Positions 1 to 8,141 of a stretch of 64,000 nucleotides of DNA are shown one piece after another. This DNA is from Halalkalibacillus halophilus DSM 18494. Lineage in GTDB: Bacteria; Bacillota; Bacilli; Bacillales; Alkalibacillaceae. The notes under the pieces are model-generated. The model saw nothing but the letters and a program-made list of their open reading frames with translations, was not told the DNA's origin and ran no database searches. Positions within the stretch are counted from its first letter, which is position 1. The number at the start of each line of letters is the position of its first letter. Made by a program: the position numbers and the translations under genes. The DNA is taken from the NCBI RefSeq assembly GCF_000423105.1, contig NZ_AUHI01000009.1, positions 62,001-126,000 on the forward strand, in the 5' to 3' direction.

Positions 1-241
1 CACGGTCACCTTTCTTTAGAGATTTCACGTCTGGTCCAACTTCTTCTACAATTCCCATTGGCTCATGACCAACTACATAATCTTGTTTTGGTTCAATGCC
101 GCCTTTATATAGGTGAAGGTCGGATCCACAAATACCACTCGCTGTGATACGGACAATCATATCGTTATTCTCCTGTATAGAAGGAGCTTGTATATCTTTT
201 GTTACCATTTGATCTTTTCCTTGAAACGTTACAGCTTTCAT
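1..241 (-). CDS. Zinc-dependent alcohol dehydrogenase, N-terminal part (cut by window edge)
   Basis: Only the first 80 codons lie in the window; the gene runs off the left edge. The translation begins MKAVTFQGKDQMVT and contains GICGSDLHLY followed by GHEPMGIVEEVG, the catalytic-zinc cysteine region and the GHE zinc-ligand motif of the medium-chain (GroES-like) dehydrogenases. The start ATG at 241 has AGAAAGGATGG a few bases upstream. The family oxidises alcohols, polyols or formaldehyde with NAD(P); substrate cannot be told from the N-terminus. It is divergent from the HAD phosphatase gene. Confidence 0.85.
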   Translation of the reverse strand, partial: MKAVTFQGKDQMVTKDIQAPSIQENNDMIVRITASGICGSDLHLYKGGIEPKQDYVVGHEPMGIVEEVGPDVKSLKKGDR

Positions 242-418
242 TATTCAACCATCCTTTCTGAATAGGCAATGTTAAACTATAACCGCATTGGGTAATACTT
301 AAACGTTTCCTACATTACAATTTATTTACAGAAGGAAACTTGCTAGTTAATCAAACCTTTCAAATATGGTATGATTAGCTTTTATCATGAAACTAAAAGG
401 AAAGTAGTGAAGGAACTT

Positions 419-1198
419 ATGGAAAAGCATATTATATTTTTTGATATTGATGGAACTTTATATAATGAAAATAAAGAACTACCTGATTCGGCAAAGAAAT
501 CTATTAAACAATTGCAGGAAAATGGTCACGAAGTAGCAATAGCAACTGGAAGGGCACCATTTATGTTCAAGGATTTAAGGGAAGAATTAGGAATCCATAC
601 GTATGTCAGTTTTAATGGACAGTATGTTGTATTAAACGGGGAAGTAATTTACCGAAATCCACTAAACCATGATTCCCTTAAAAAATTAACAGAGTTGGCA
701 ATCGAGCGTGAGCATCCAGTTGTTTACATGGATCAAGAGGATATGAAGGCAAATGTTCCAAGTCATGATTACATTGAACAAAGCATAGGAACACTAAAAG
801 TTGGACGCCAACCAACTTATGCTCCTGATTACTATTTGGATAGACCAATTTATCAATCATTACTCTTTTGCGAAGAAGGAGAGGAGAGAGTGTTTGAGGA
901 AACGTTTGAAGACTTTCAACTTATTCGCTGGCACAAACTTTCCGTCGATGTGATACCTGCTAATGGCTCAAAAGCAGAAGGGATTGAAAAAATCACATCC
1001 GCATTAAATATAGCTTCTGAACAACAAGTAGCCTTTGGTGACTCCTTGAATGATCTAGAAATGCTCCATTCCATTACACACAGTGTAGCAATGGGAAATG
1101 GACATGAACGGGCTAAAAATGCAGCAAAACACGTCACAACTTCAGCCTCTGATGACGGTATTAAAAATGGATTGAAGCATCTAGGATTGCTTGAATAA
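419..1198 (+). CDS. HAD superfamily Cof-type phosphatase (YkrA-like)
   Basis: A 259-residue Cof-subfamily HAD hydrolase, probably acting on small phosphorylated metabolites such as sugar phosphates or flavin nucleotides. Motif I is FFDIDGTLYNE near the N-terminus (nucleophile Asp and acid/base Asp), motif II lies in AIATGRAP, and motif IV is AFGDSLNDLEML near residue 220, followed by AMGNGHERAK. The frame is open from 371, but the ATG at 419 is preferred because GTGAAGG precedes it and the family begins right before the first HAD motif. A hairpin terminator follows the stop. Substrate unknown. Confidence 0.9.
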   Translation: MEKHIIFFDIDGTLYNENKELPDSAKKSIKQLQENGHEVAIATGRAPFMFKDLREELGIHTYVSFNGQYVVLNGEVIYRNPLNHDSLKKLTELAIEREHPVVYMDQEDMKANVPSHDYIEQSIGTLKVGRQPTYAPDYYLDRPIYQSLLFCEEGEERVFEETFEDFQLIRWHKLSVDVIPANGSKAEGIEKITSALNIASEQQVAFGDSLNDLEMLHSITHSVAMGNGHERAKNAAKHVTTSASDDGIKNGLKHLGLLE

Positions 1199-1211
1199 TA
1201 GAAAAGGAAGT

Positions 1212-1241
1212 GCCTCTCAAGAGTTAGTTGAGAGGCTTTTT
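1212..1241 (+). terminator. Rho-independent terminator after the HAD phosphatase
   Basis: GCCTCTCAA and TTGAGAGGC form a perfect 9-bp stem around a 7-base loop and are followed by TTTTT. It lies 14 bases after the stop codon. Confidence 0.9.
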
Positions 1242-1253
1242 GGTGGTTGATTG

Positions 1254-1340
1254 TAGCGATGACGAGGGATACCAGCCGTAGTGGGAATATATCAACCGTT
1301 AGCAAGATATATCAGCCGTAGTGAAAATATACCGGCCTTA
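1254..1340. repeat. Phased 20-bp intergenic repeat array (locus 1)
   Basis: Four copies of a degenerate unit of the form ATATCAGCCGTAGTGAAAAT occur with cores beginning at 1274, 1294, 1314 and 1334, an exact 20-bp spacing; a weaker copy may start near 1254. On the reverse strand the core reads CGGCTGATATAT. The array lies after a terminator and between converging genes. A 20-bp period is not a multiple of three, so it is not coding. It resembles the arrays at 29.8, 56.1 and 61.4 kb. Confidence 0.75.
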
Positions 1341-1364
1341 ATTAAATTAGGTAGCTAGTTACTA

Positions 1365-1619
1365 TTAATATCTTTTCGGCAAAATCGGTCTTTCTAAAGA
1401 GAGGAGGTCTTCTTCTAAACTCATCATTCTCTGTTCGCACATCTCCTTTGAATCTTTTACACCTTGGTTATAGAAGTGTGGGCCGATTTCATTTGCGATT
1501 AGCTCTAATAAATTCTCTGCTGCAAGGTCCCCGATTTCTTCTTCTCTCTCATTTTGAAAATATAGTTTTAACGTGTCTTTTATTTGATCTTTGCTTTCTT
1601 TCGGTAAGTTAAATAACAT
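1365..1619 (-). CDS. DUF2164 family protein
   Basis: An 84-residue acidic soluble protein. The segment AAENLLELIANEIGPHFYNQGVKDS matches the DUF2164 family signature (ELI..EIGP.FYN.G..D, about residues 35-60). The family is common in Bacillales and has no established function. The frame could begin at a GTG at 1628, but AGGAG would directly abut that codon; the ATG at 1619 has AGGAG eight bases upstream and is preferred. It is convergent with the HAD gene across the repeat array. Confidence 0.75.
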   Translation of the reverse strand: MLFNLPKESKDQIKDTLKLYFQNEREEEIGDLAAENLLELIANEIGPHFYNQGVKDSKEMCEQRMMSLEEDLLSLERPILPKRY

Positions 1620-1756
1620 TGCATTCACTCCTGAATATTCTTTCCTTTCATACTAACTTAAATAAAGCAATCTCAGGAGAATATTTCAAAATTTTATTAT
1701 GAATTGGGATTTTTATGGTAGTATTTAGAAAAGGCTAATCATTGAGGAGGGGAAAG

Positions 1757-2002
1757 ATGCGAAGGTATATTGTTTTTGCATTATTATTTTTTGTTACATA
1801 TATCGTATTGAATATAGGATCGGGGTTGGTTTTAACATGGCTTCATGTGCCTTCAAGTGAGGTAAGTGTGCAGGGATCTGAAACTACAATGACGAGGGAT
1901 TTTAATCTCGGATCAATTATCATGTTAGTTGTTTCTCTAATCATCGCCTCGGTGTTATCAAGAATAGTGGAAAGTAAGGTATCAAAAAGAAAAAGTGCAT
2001 AG
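1757..2002 (+). CDS. Small two-helix membrane protein, unknown function
   Basis: An 81-residue protein not recognised as a named family. A hydrophobic helix spans about residues 4-28 (YIVFALLFFVTYIVLNIGSG) and a second spans about 52-70 (IIMLVVSLIIASVL); the C-terminus is basic (ESKVSKRKSA). The intervening 20 residues would lie on the opposite membrane face. A TTG at 1742 is in frame, but AGGAGGGG at 1745-1752 clearly serves the ATG at 1757. It precedes another membrane gene by 60 bp and may be cotranscribed with it. Confidence 0.7.
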   Translation: MRRYIVFALLFFVTYIVLNIGSGLVLTWLHVPSSEVSVQGSETTMTRDFNLGSIIMLVVSLIIASVLSRIVESKVSKRKSA

Positions 2003-2064
2003 ATTCTCTATCAACACATATTCTTGCTTTTTAAAGGAAGTAGAAACATAGAGAGGATAATTAA

Positions 2065-2739
2065 ATGGAATACAATTACATGATGGTTGCATTTATTATT
2101 TTATCAATCCTTATTGGCCTAGTTGTTACTGCTTATAAAAAAGAAAGTGGTTTAGGTTTTTCAGTAGCAGTTTTATTGTATATTGTTCTAATGAATTTGG
2201 ATACTTGGTTTGCGACTGGAGACCTTCCTGTGCTTGGAATTATTGGTATCGAAACCCCTTTAATGATGGGGCTTATTCTTTTATTGCAAGTAATCATTTT
2301 AGGATCTGAGCAAGAAAAGAAGGTAAAACGCGTGTTGATTGGGCTATGTATAATAACCTTACCAGTGGTTATTTATGTGTATATGCAAACTTTTACGAGT
2401 TATCAAGAAGTGATTAGTAATGAATTACAACGGGAAGATATTTATTCCATTCGCCTTGAAACAAATGACTTTGAAGAGTTAGCACGTACTCGCATAGATG
2501 AGTCTGATTTTGAAATTATTTTAAGTGAACTTGATATGGATCTGAAAGCGATAAGTGAAGAGAGATTATATGATGGTTATCGTTTTAGAATGCGTACCAA
2601 TACGTATCGAGAGGCAGGAACGGTCTACCTTACTATTAATGAAGAACAATTAAGTATAAATGAAAATACGTATCAAGTATTAGATGAGAATAAATTGTAT
2701 GATTGGGTGGAAGAGGCAGACCTCGAGTGGGAAAACTAA
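2065..2739 (+). CDS. Membrane protein with C-terminal soluble domain, unknown function
   Basis: A 224-residue protein I do not recognise. Four hydrophobic segments occupy roughly residues 5-22, 30-48, 58-80 and 89-108; the remaining 115 residues are acidic and soluble, ending EEADLEWEN. The C-terminal part has an alternating strand pattern (YRFRMRTNTYREAGTVYLTI) and could be a small extracytoplasmic sensor or binding domain. AGAGAGGA lies upstream of the ATG. A shared bidirectional terminator separates it from the convergent DUF2254 gene. Confidence 0.7.
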   Translation: MEYNYMMVAFIILSILIGLVVTAYKKESGLGFSVAVLLYIVLMNLDTWFATGDLPVLGIIGIETPLMMGLILLLQVIILGSEQEKKVKRVLIGLCIITLPVVIYVYMQTFTSYQEVISNELQREDIYSIRLETNDFEELARTRIDESDFEIILSELDMDLKAISEERLYDGYRFRMRTNTYREAGTVYLTINEEQLSINENTYQVLDENKLYDWVEEADLEWEN

Positions 2740-2747
2740 ACATAAAT

Positions 2748-2791
2748 AACTCTCAGAACTAAGTTCGTAATAACTTAGTTCTGCGAGTTTT
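2748..2791. terminator. Bidirectional terminator between converging genes
   Basis: AACTCTCAGAACTAAGTT pairs with AACTTAGTTCTGCGAGTT, a stem of about 18 bp with one mismatch, with T-runs usable in the plus direction. It serves the 2065 gene and could serve the DUF2254 gene on the other strand. Confidence 0.85.
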
Positions 2792-2794
2792 CAT

Positions 2795-4243
2795 TTAGTT
2801 AGCTTCATTTTTTTCTCGGTTCTTACTCGAAAATTCATTAACGTTAATGTTTTCAGCAGTGTGGCCAACGTTCCTTTGTTGGATTTGATCAAGGAGCTGG
2901 TCATGTTTTTCTACATTATCTGTAATGGTTGCAATTTCGTATAGTGCATTGAAATACGTGCTCTTATCAAGTTTGTGCATGAATTCATATTCGAAACCGA
3001 TAGCCGTGTATTCAGCAAAATTCCAAATCGATTCATAGTCTCGTTGTGTTACACCTTGTGCCACGGATCTTAATATATTTAGTAATTTGGACGTAACAAC
3101 CACATTTTCTTTAGCGTAGTGACGAATGGAAGCGAAGCCAATGTATAAATAATCCTCGAAGTCGTAACTCCTTAAAATTAGGCGGAGTTTTTGATCTTCA
3201 TCTACTAAATAAGGAGTAAATTTGACCTTCTTAGAGATATTAATTAATAGATCTCCAATTTCATTCATTGTGCCAATAGCTGTTTTTGGATCGTAGTTTC
3301 CTAGTGCACGTATGACAATTTCCACAAATTTATTAATACTAAATTCAATATCTTGGATTTCAGTTTGATCTTTTCCGAGGTGAAACATGCTTCGGTATTT
3401 GTCTTCGTTTATCTCCTTATCTCCGAAATTCCAATAAGAAATAATTCCTGAAGAACCAAATATGAAGTCTCCTGGAGTATATTCTAACTTAATAACGAGA
3501 TTATCTTTTTTAGCCTCGTCCATTAATTGGACATACTCAATCGTTTGTAAATACCCTGCATATTCGACATCGATTTGGTTCCTACCTGATTCTGGAATTT
3601 GTCCTTCAACAACTTGTTCATCATCCACGCGGTATGGGTCCAAATCGCGTAAAATGGAATCTTCAATGATTTCAATGGACTCATTCTTCATATCACTTGT
3701 CATATGGGTAACTTGTAGCCATGTAACAATATGGTTGATAAATACACCAAATGTGACGAGTGCCGTTGCTGCAAGAAGAGTTGCAGTTAATGGAACAAAG
3801 AAGTATGGTGCATAGATTTCATTGACAAGAAATAGTGAAATTAACACGTAAAAGAAACTACCTAAGAAAATTCCTAATGTTCTTTGCGTTGTATCCGTCA
3901 TCATGAAGTTCTTCAAGATTCGTGGTGAGAACTGCGCAGAAAAGGTAGTGAGTGCGGTTAATACACCATAAAAGGTAAATACGGTTAACGAGAGTAGACC
4001 GCCTGTCAGTGTACTAAGTAAGATATACGTTAGATCAAAGCTAGCATCAAACATGAACGGTAAACTACCATTGATCGTAAATAAATTATCTCCCAAGACA
4101 GTAGGGATTAATAAAAGAATAATGATAAATGCATGGATTAATGGTCCAATATAAATATTTGAAAAAACATGGTGTTTCTTCTCGCGCTTCGACATTTGCC
4201 AAAACTTTGTAATGGCAGAAGGAGCTTTTTTGAGATAATTCAA
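2795..4243 (-). CDS. DUF2254 family predicted membrane protein
   Basis: A 482-residue protein with four N-terminal membrane segments within the first 180 residues (GPLIHAFIIILLLIPTVL, then LTYILLSTLTGGLLSLTVF, TLGIFLGSFFYVLISLFLV and VPLTATLLAATALVTFGV) and a large cytoplasmic C-terminal region. The segment TALTTFSAQFSPRILKNFM, just after the second helix, is characteristic of DUF2254. Function is not established. The frame opens at 4312, but TTG at 4243 with AGGGTGAT four bases upstream is the better start; a TATAAT sequence at about 4273-4278 lies inside the longer frame and may be the -10 box. Confidence 0.8.
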   Translation of the reverse strand: MNYLKKAPSAITKFWQMSKREKKHHVFSNIYIGPLIHAFIIILLLIPTVLGDNLFTINGSLPFMFDASFDLTYILLSTLTGGLLSLTVFTFYGVLTALTTFSAQFSPRILKNFMMTDTTQRTLGIFLGSFFYVLISLFLVNEIYAPYFFVPLTATLLAATALVTFGVFINHIVTWLQVTHMTSDMKNESIEIIEDSILRDLDPYRVDDEQVVEGQIPESGRNQIDVEYAGYLQTIEYVQLMDEAKKDNLVIKLEYTPGDFIFGSSGIISYWNFGDKEINEDKYRSMFHLGKDQTEIQDIEFSINKFVEIVIRALGNYDPKTAIGTMNEIGDLLINISKKVKFTPYLVDEDQKLRLILRSYDFEDYLYIGFASIRHYAKENVVVTSKLLNILRSVAQGVTQRDYESIWNFAEYTAIGFEYEFMHKLDKSTYFNALYEIATITDNVEKHDQLLDQIQQRNVGHTAENINVNEFSSKNREKNEAN

Positions 4244-4343
4244 TTTAATCACCCTACTTTCTAGTATTTTGTGCATTATAAAACGCCTATCATAATATAA
4301 CCTGAAAGGCATTTATTAAAACATATTTTATTATATTTTTAGA

Positions 4344-5327
4344 TTAGTAAACTTTATCTCCATTAAAAATGGAGTTTTTGACCACGACATAATCCACATG
4401 ACGGATCCCTTCTAAACTAGTTCCACCAGAATAAGAAATTGCAGATTGGAGGTCTTGTTCCATTTCCGTTAATGTGTCTTGAAGAGCTCCTTTGTGCTCT
4501 ACAAACATTTTCTTTCCTTCGACGTTTTTCTTTTCTCCTTTTTGGTGCTCAGAAGCGGAGCCGAAGTATTCTTTATATAATTTGCCACCTTGTTCTACCG
4601 TTTCACCTGGAGATTCTTCATGCCCTGCAAATAACGAACCAATCATCACCATCGATGCTCCAAAACGAACTGACTTGGCTACATCCCCATGTGTACGTAT
4701 GCCACCATCAGCAATAATAGGTTTGCTTGCAGCTTTTGCACACCAACGAAGAGCAGCTAATTGCCAACCACCAGTACCGAATCCAGTTTTTATTTTTGTA
4801 ATACAAACTTTACCTGGGCCAATCCCAACTTTTGTAGCATCGGCTCCGGCGTTTTCTAGTTCTCTAACTGCCTCAGGAGTGCCAACATTTCCAGCAATGA
4901 CAAACGTGTCAGGGAGATGTTCTTTTATGTGCTGAATCATAGAAGTGACTGCATCAGAATGCCCGTGTGCAATATCAATAGTGATATAATCAGGCACTGT
5001 CTTTTCCAAAGCAAGTTGCTGAACAAAATCATATTCCTCCGCCTTCACTCCAACACTAATAGACGAGACTAGACTGTCAGCTTGCATATCTAAAATAAAT
5101 TGCTTTCTTAATTCTGGTTCAAAACGGTGCATGATATAGAAATAACCTTGCTTAGCTAAAAAAGTCGCAATATGTTGATCTATAATCGTTTGCATATTAG
5201 CAGGAACGACAGGTAGCTTGAATCTATGTTTCCCAAATTGAATGGAAGTATCACATTCTGATCTGCTGTTAACCACACATTTTGCAGGAATTAGCTGAAT
5301 ATCTTCATAGTCAAATACGTTTTCCAT
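4344..5327 (-). CDS. guaC: GMP reductase
   Basis: A 327-residue GMP reductase of the IMPDH/GMPR fold, which converts GMP to IMP with NADPH and returns guanine nucleotides to the adenine branch. The start MENVFDYEDIQLIPAKC and the active-site loop GIGPGKVCITKIKTG with its catalytic cysteine are diagnostic, as are IADGGIRTHGDVAKS and MIGSLFAGHEESPG. There are no CBS domains, in contrast to IMPDH. ATG at 5327 is chosen because TAGGAG lies eight bases upstream; the open frame extends to 5372 without a ribosome binding site. It is monocistronic. Confidence 0.95.
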   Translation of the reverse strand: MENVFDYEDIQLIPAKCVVNSRSECDTSIQFGKHRFKLPVVPANMQTIIDQHIATFLAKQGYFYIMHRFEPELRKQFILDMQADSLVSSISVGVKAEEYDFVQQLALEKTVPDYITIDIAHGHSDAVTSMIQHIKEHLPDTFVIAGNVGTPEAVRELENAGADATKVGIGPGKVCITKIKTGFGTGGWQLAALRWCAKAASKPIIADGGIRTHGDVAKSVRFGASMVMIGSLFAGHEESPGETVEQGGKLYKEYFGSASEHQKGEKKNVEGKKMFVEHKGALQDTLTEMEQDLQSAISYSGGTSLEGIRHVDYVVVKNSIFNGDKVY

Positions 5328-5367
5328 GATAACAACTCCTAAAATACGAATATTTTTAGATAGGCAA

Positions 5368-5386
5368 CTCATAATTGTTCGCCCAA
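5368..5386 (-). promoter_or_regulatory. Possible PurR box upstream of guaC
   Basis: In the guaC direction the sequence reads GGGCGAACAATTATG, about 45 bp before the start. CGAAC followed by A/T resembles half a PurBox. B. subtilis guaC (yumD) is recalled as a PurR target. The second, inverted box is not convincing (only TTCG further down), so the call is weak. Confidence 0.3.
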
Positions 5387-5437
5387 AGTAAATTTACATG
5401 AAATTCTAGTAACTGTCAAAAGTTTTTTGAAAGATTA

Positions 5438-5473
5438 TAAAAAAAGGCCCTAACTCTTCAAAGTAGTTAGGGC
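5438..5473 (-). terminator. Terminator of the SulP gene
   Basis: In the minus direction GCCCTAACT and AGTTAGGGC form a 9-bp perfect stem followed by CTTTTTTT. It lies 21 bp beyond the SulP stop codon. Confidence 0.9.
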
Positions 5474-5493
5474 GCAGATATAAATCATTTTAT

Positions 5494-6969
5494 TTAATGG
5501 CCACCAAGTTTCCCATTTGGCTTATCGTAAACGGACAATCGTTCTACAAGTTGTGTACTATCCTTATTCAAACCAGATACTCTTACTTGAATACCTTGGT
5601 TTTTAAGTTTCATCAACACTTTATCAATCGCATTGATTGCCGAGTCATCCCACAGATGTGCTTGTGAAAAGTCGAATTCAATTTCTTCAATTTCGCTCCA
5701 GTCATGGTCTACTGCATACATAAAGTTTTCTACAGAGGCGAAAAAGATTTGACCTTCTACTCTAAACAAAGCTCTTCCGTGTTCTTCATTAATTTGTTTA
5801 TCAACATGCACTTTCGATATTTTTGCTGCGAAGAAAATTGCACTTAATATTACTCCCGCAAATACGCCATAAGATAAGTCATGTGTGATCACAACTGTAC
5901 CAACAGTAACCACCATTACTGTAGCGTCGGTTTTGGGGAATTTGTGAATTCGAATGAGTGAATTCCAGTCAAATGTTCCAATTGAAACCATAAACATGAC
6001 TGCAACAAGTACACCCATTGGTATTTGAATGACGATGTCGGTTAAGACAATAATTAATCCGAGTAATACGACTCCTGCTGTGAAGGAGGACAATCTCCCT
6101 CGACCACCATTCTTCACATTTATAACAGCTTGTCCAATCATGGCACAACCGGCCATACCTCCGAAACAACCTGTAACCATGTTTGCAATACCCTGTCCAC
6201 TTGTTTCTCTATTTTTATCCGATTTTGTTTCCGTCATATCATCTACAATTTGTGCCGTTAATAATGACTCCAATATACCTACAATTGCTAATGATAATGC
6301 ATAAGGAAATATAATGGATAACGTTTCGAAATTTAGTGGTACTTCAGGGAAAAAGAAAGTAGGCAAAGCTTGAGAAAGAGAGCCCATATCCCCTACTGTA
6401 CTCACGGATACATCTGAAAACATAACAAAAACTGTTGCTAAAACGATAGCAATTAACGGAGATGGAATAGCCTTGAAAAACTTAGGTAGTATATAAATAA
6501 TAGCTAAGGATCCAGCGACAATTGCATACATAACCCAGTTGGCATCAACAAAATGTTCTAGCTGTGCCATAAAAATCAAAATTGCTAGCGCATTCACGAA
6601 ACCAATCATGACAGTATTAGGCACAAATTTCATCACACGCCCCATTTTGAAAATACCCATAAGTAACTGAATGAGTCCGGTTAATATGGTTGCAGCAAAC
6701 AAGTATTGAATTCCATGTTCGGCAACTAATGTGACCATCAATAACGCCATTGCACCAGTAGCACCTGATATCATTCCAGGTCTTCCGCCAATAAATGCAA
6801 TGACTACTGCTATACAGAAAGAAGCATACAAACCCACCATTGGATCGACTCCCGCGATAATGGAAAAGGCGATTGCTTCTGGAATAAGCGCGAGTGCGAC
6901 AAGGATTCCGGCCATAATGTCCCCGCGTATATTCCCAAACCATTCCTGTTTATATTGTGTTAAACTCAA
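5494..6969 (-). CDS. SulP family anion transporter with STAS domain
   Basis: A 491-residue SulP (SLC26) transporter. The N-terminal part holds the typical helical bundle, including LVALALIPEAIAFSIIAG, GLYASF and FGGMAGCAMIGQAVINVKNGGR; the last 100 residues form a STAS domain with FDFSQAHLWDDSAINAID. Bacterial members carry sulfate, bicarbonate or C4-dicarboxylates; the substrate is not settled. The ATG at 6984 lacks a ribosome binding site, whereas GAGAGGTGT precedes the TTG at 6969. It is divergent from a universal stress protein gene, a frequent neighbour of SulP genes. Confidence 0.88.
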   Translation of the reverse strand: MSLTQYKQEWFGNIRGDIMAGILVALALIPEAIAFSIIAGVDPMVGLYASFCIAVVIAFIGGRPGMISGATGAMALLMVTLVAEHGIQYLFAATILTGLIQLLMGIFKMGRVMKFVPNTVMIGFVNALAILIFMAQLEHFVDANWVMYAIVAGSLAIIYILPKFFKAIPSPLIAIVLATVFVMFSDVSVSTVGDMGSLSQALPTFFFPEVPLNFETLSIIFPYALSLAIVGILESLLTAQIVDDMTETKSDKNRETSGQGIANMVTGCFGGMAGCAMIGQAVINVKNGGRGRLSSFTAGVVLLGLIIVLTDIVIQIPMGVLVAVMFMVSIGTFDWNSLIRIHKFPKTDATVMVVTVGTVVITHDLSYGVFAGVILSAIFFAAKISKVHVDKQINEEHGRALFRVEGQIFFASVENFMYAVDHDWSEIEEIEFDFSQAHLWDDSAINAIDKVLMKLKNQGIQVRVSGLNKDSTQLVERLSVYDKPNGKLGGH

Positions 6970-7123
6970 TGAAACACCTCTCATTTCTATAGATTTTGAT
7001 CTTTCACCTAAGAAAAATCACTTTCCGACCATAACTATGTGATTGTATCATGAAAATTTTAAATAAAAATATAATTATTTTTTCTGAATATTAGTTTGTG
7101 AGAGGGAGAAGGAGGAGTATGAC

Positions 7124-7540
7124 ATGAAACGAATATTACTAGCTTCAGACGGATCAGAACATGCGCTGCGAACAACCAAGAAAGCTGTAGAATTAGCCTC
7201 TTTAGTCCCTGATTCGGTTATTACTGTCATTTATGTAGTAGATAGTGATCAATCTAAAACCGATGTATTAGCGAACCAAAATCTAGTACAAGTGGATGCA
7301 AAACGTGAAGAACGTCTTAAAGTTACTGAGGAAATGCTAACAGAAGCGGGCGTTGACTATAAAGTGGAAATTAAAAAGGGAGAACCTGGACCAACGATTA
7401 TAAAGTATGCTAATCAAGAAGAGTTTGATGTTTTGATTATTGGAAGTCGTGGTTTAAATCGATTTCAAGAATTCGTTCTTGGCAGTGTAAGCCATAATGT
7501 AGCTAAACATGCTCATTGTCCCGTTATGATTGTGAAATAG
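7124..7540 (+). CDS. Universal stress protein, UspA family
   Basis: A 138-residue single-domain Usp. The N-terminus KRILLASDGSEHALRTTKKA and the C-terminal ATP-binding signature G-2X-G-9X-G(S), seen as GSRGLNRFQEFVLGSVS and ending CPVMIVK, place it with the ATP-binding Usp proteins. These act as cytoplasmic dimers in stress or energy sensing. GAAGGAGGAG lies nine bases before the ATG. It is divergent from SulP with a roughly 150-bp shared promoter region. A terminator follows. Confidence 0.92.
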   Translation: MKRILLASDGSEHALRTTKKAVELASLVPDSVITVIYVVDSDQSKTDVLANQNLVQVDAKREERLKVTEEMLTEAGVDYKVEIKKGEPGPTIIKYANQEEFDVLIIGSRGLNRFQEFVLGSVSHNVAKHAHCPVMIVK

Positions 7541-7553
7541 TCTCAATGATTAA

Positions 7554-7585
7554 AAGACCTCAGATCAACTCTGAGGTCTTTGTTT
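7554..7585 (+). terminator. Terminator after uspA-family gene
   Basis: AAGACCTCAGA pairs with TCTGAGGTCTT (11 bp) around a 5-base loop, followed by TGTTTAATT. Confidence 0.88.
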
Positions 7586-7659
7586 AATTATTAAATTTTG
7601 GATAACCTCATAGTGTAGTTGAAATGCAATTTATTATCGTAGTACGTGAATAGAGGGGG

Positions 7660-8046
7660 TTATGAATTGGACCACATAGCACGCGCAAACTTACGCTTTA
7701 ATGTGTAAATATCGCGTTCATTGTTTTGAACTTTTTCTTCGATGAACATCATTCTGTCATCTAGTCGATCTAATTTTTCATTCACTTCTTCTCTAAAAGC
7801 GAACATCTCATTTTTGAATGCATACATATCATTTTTAAAAGCATACATGTCATCTTTAAAGGTATACATCTCATTTTTAAAAGCATACATGTCATCTTTA
7901 AAGGTATACATCTCATTTTTAAAAGCATGCATGTCATCTTTAAACACATACATTTCCCTTTTAAATTCTTTTAAGTCATCTTTGATTTCTTGTACATTTT
8001 TTGAAAGCTCGGTTACTGCTTGTAATGTTTGTTGTTGGATGTCCAA
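7660..8046 (-). CDS. Heptad-repeat coiled-coil protein
   Basis: A 128-residue protein, mostly one long coiled coil. After MDIQQQTLQAVTELS it contains eight near-identical heptads of the form M(Y/H)(A/T/V)FK(D/N)(D/E), then a more ordinary coil (NEKLDRLDDRMMFIEEKVQNNERDIYTLKRKFA) and a short tail ARAMWSNS. Met and Phe fill the hydrophobic heptad positions. The start is TTG, with GAAAGGAG eight bases upstream. Function is not known; such proteins probably self-associate. The repeat is encoded by 21-bp units, so copy number could vary between strains. Confidence 0.72.
   Translation of the reverse strand: MDIQQQTLQAVTELSKNVQEIKDDLKEFKREMYVFKDDMHAFKNEMYTFKDDMYAFKNEMYTFKDDMYAFKNDMYAFKNEMFAFREEVNEKLDRLDDRMMFIEEKVQNNERDIYTLKRKFARAMWSNS
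7804..7971 (-). repeat. 21-bp (paired as 42-bp) tandem repeat inside the coiled-coil gene
   Basis: Eight 21-bp units run from 7804 to 7971. The 42-bp blocks 7846-7887 and 7888-7929 differ at one base, showing recent duplication by slippage or unequal exchange. Each unit encodes one heptad, so changes in copy number keep the frame. Confidence 0.9.
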
Positions 8047-8141
8047 ATTATTTGCTCCTTTCTTGTGTAATAATATTATTATAGCAAACTATAATAACAA
8101 AAATAAGTGAATAAATATCTAAATTTAAAAGGAGGATCTAT

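Noticed and set aside
4492..4935. 147-residue plus-strand frame opposite guaC
   Set aside because: Antisense shadow of a highly conserved enzyme, without ribosome binding site.
5374..5437. Purine riboswitch upstream of guaC
   Set aside because: The leader is too short for the three-way junction, and no conserved riboswitch core could be recognised; only a weak PurBox half-site is seen.
7742..8110. 122-residue plus-strand frame opposite the coiled-coil gene
   Set aside because: It is the reverse-strand shadow of the 21-bp repeats (period divisible by three keeps it open); the minus frame has the ribosome binding site.
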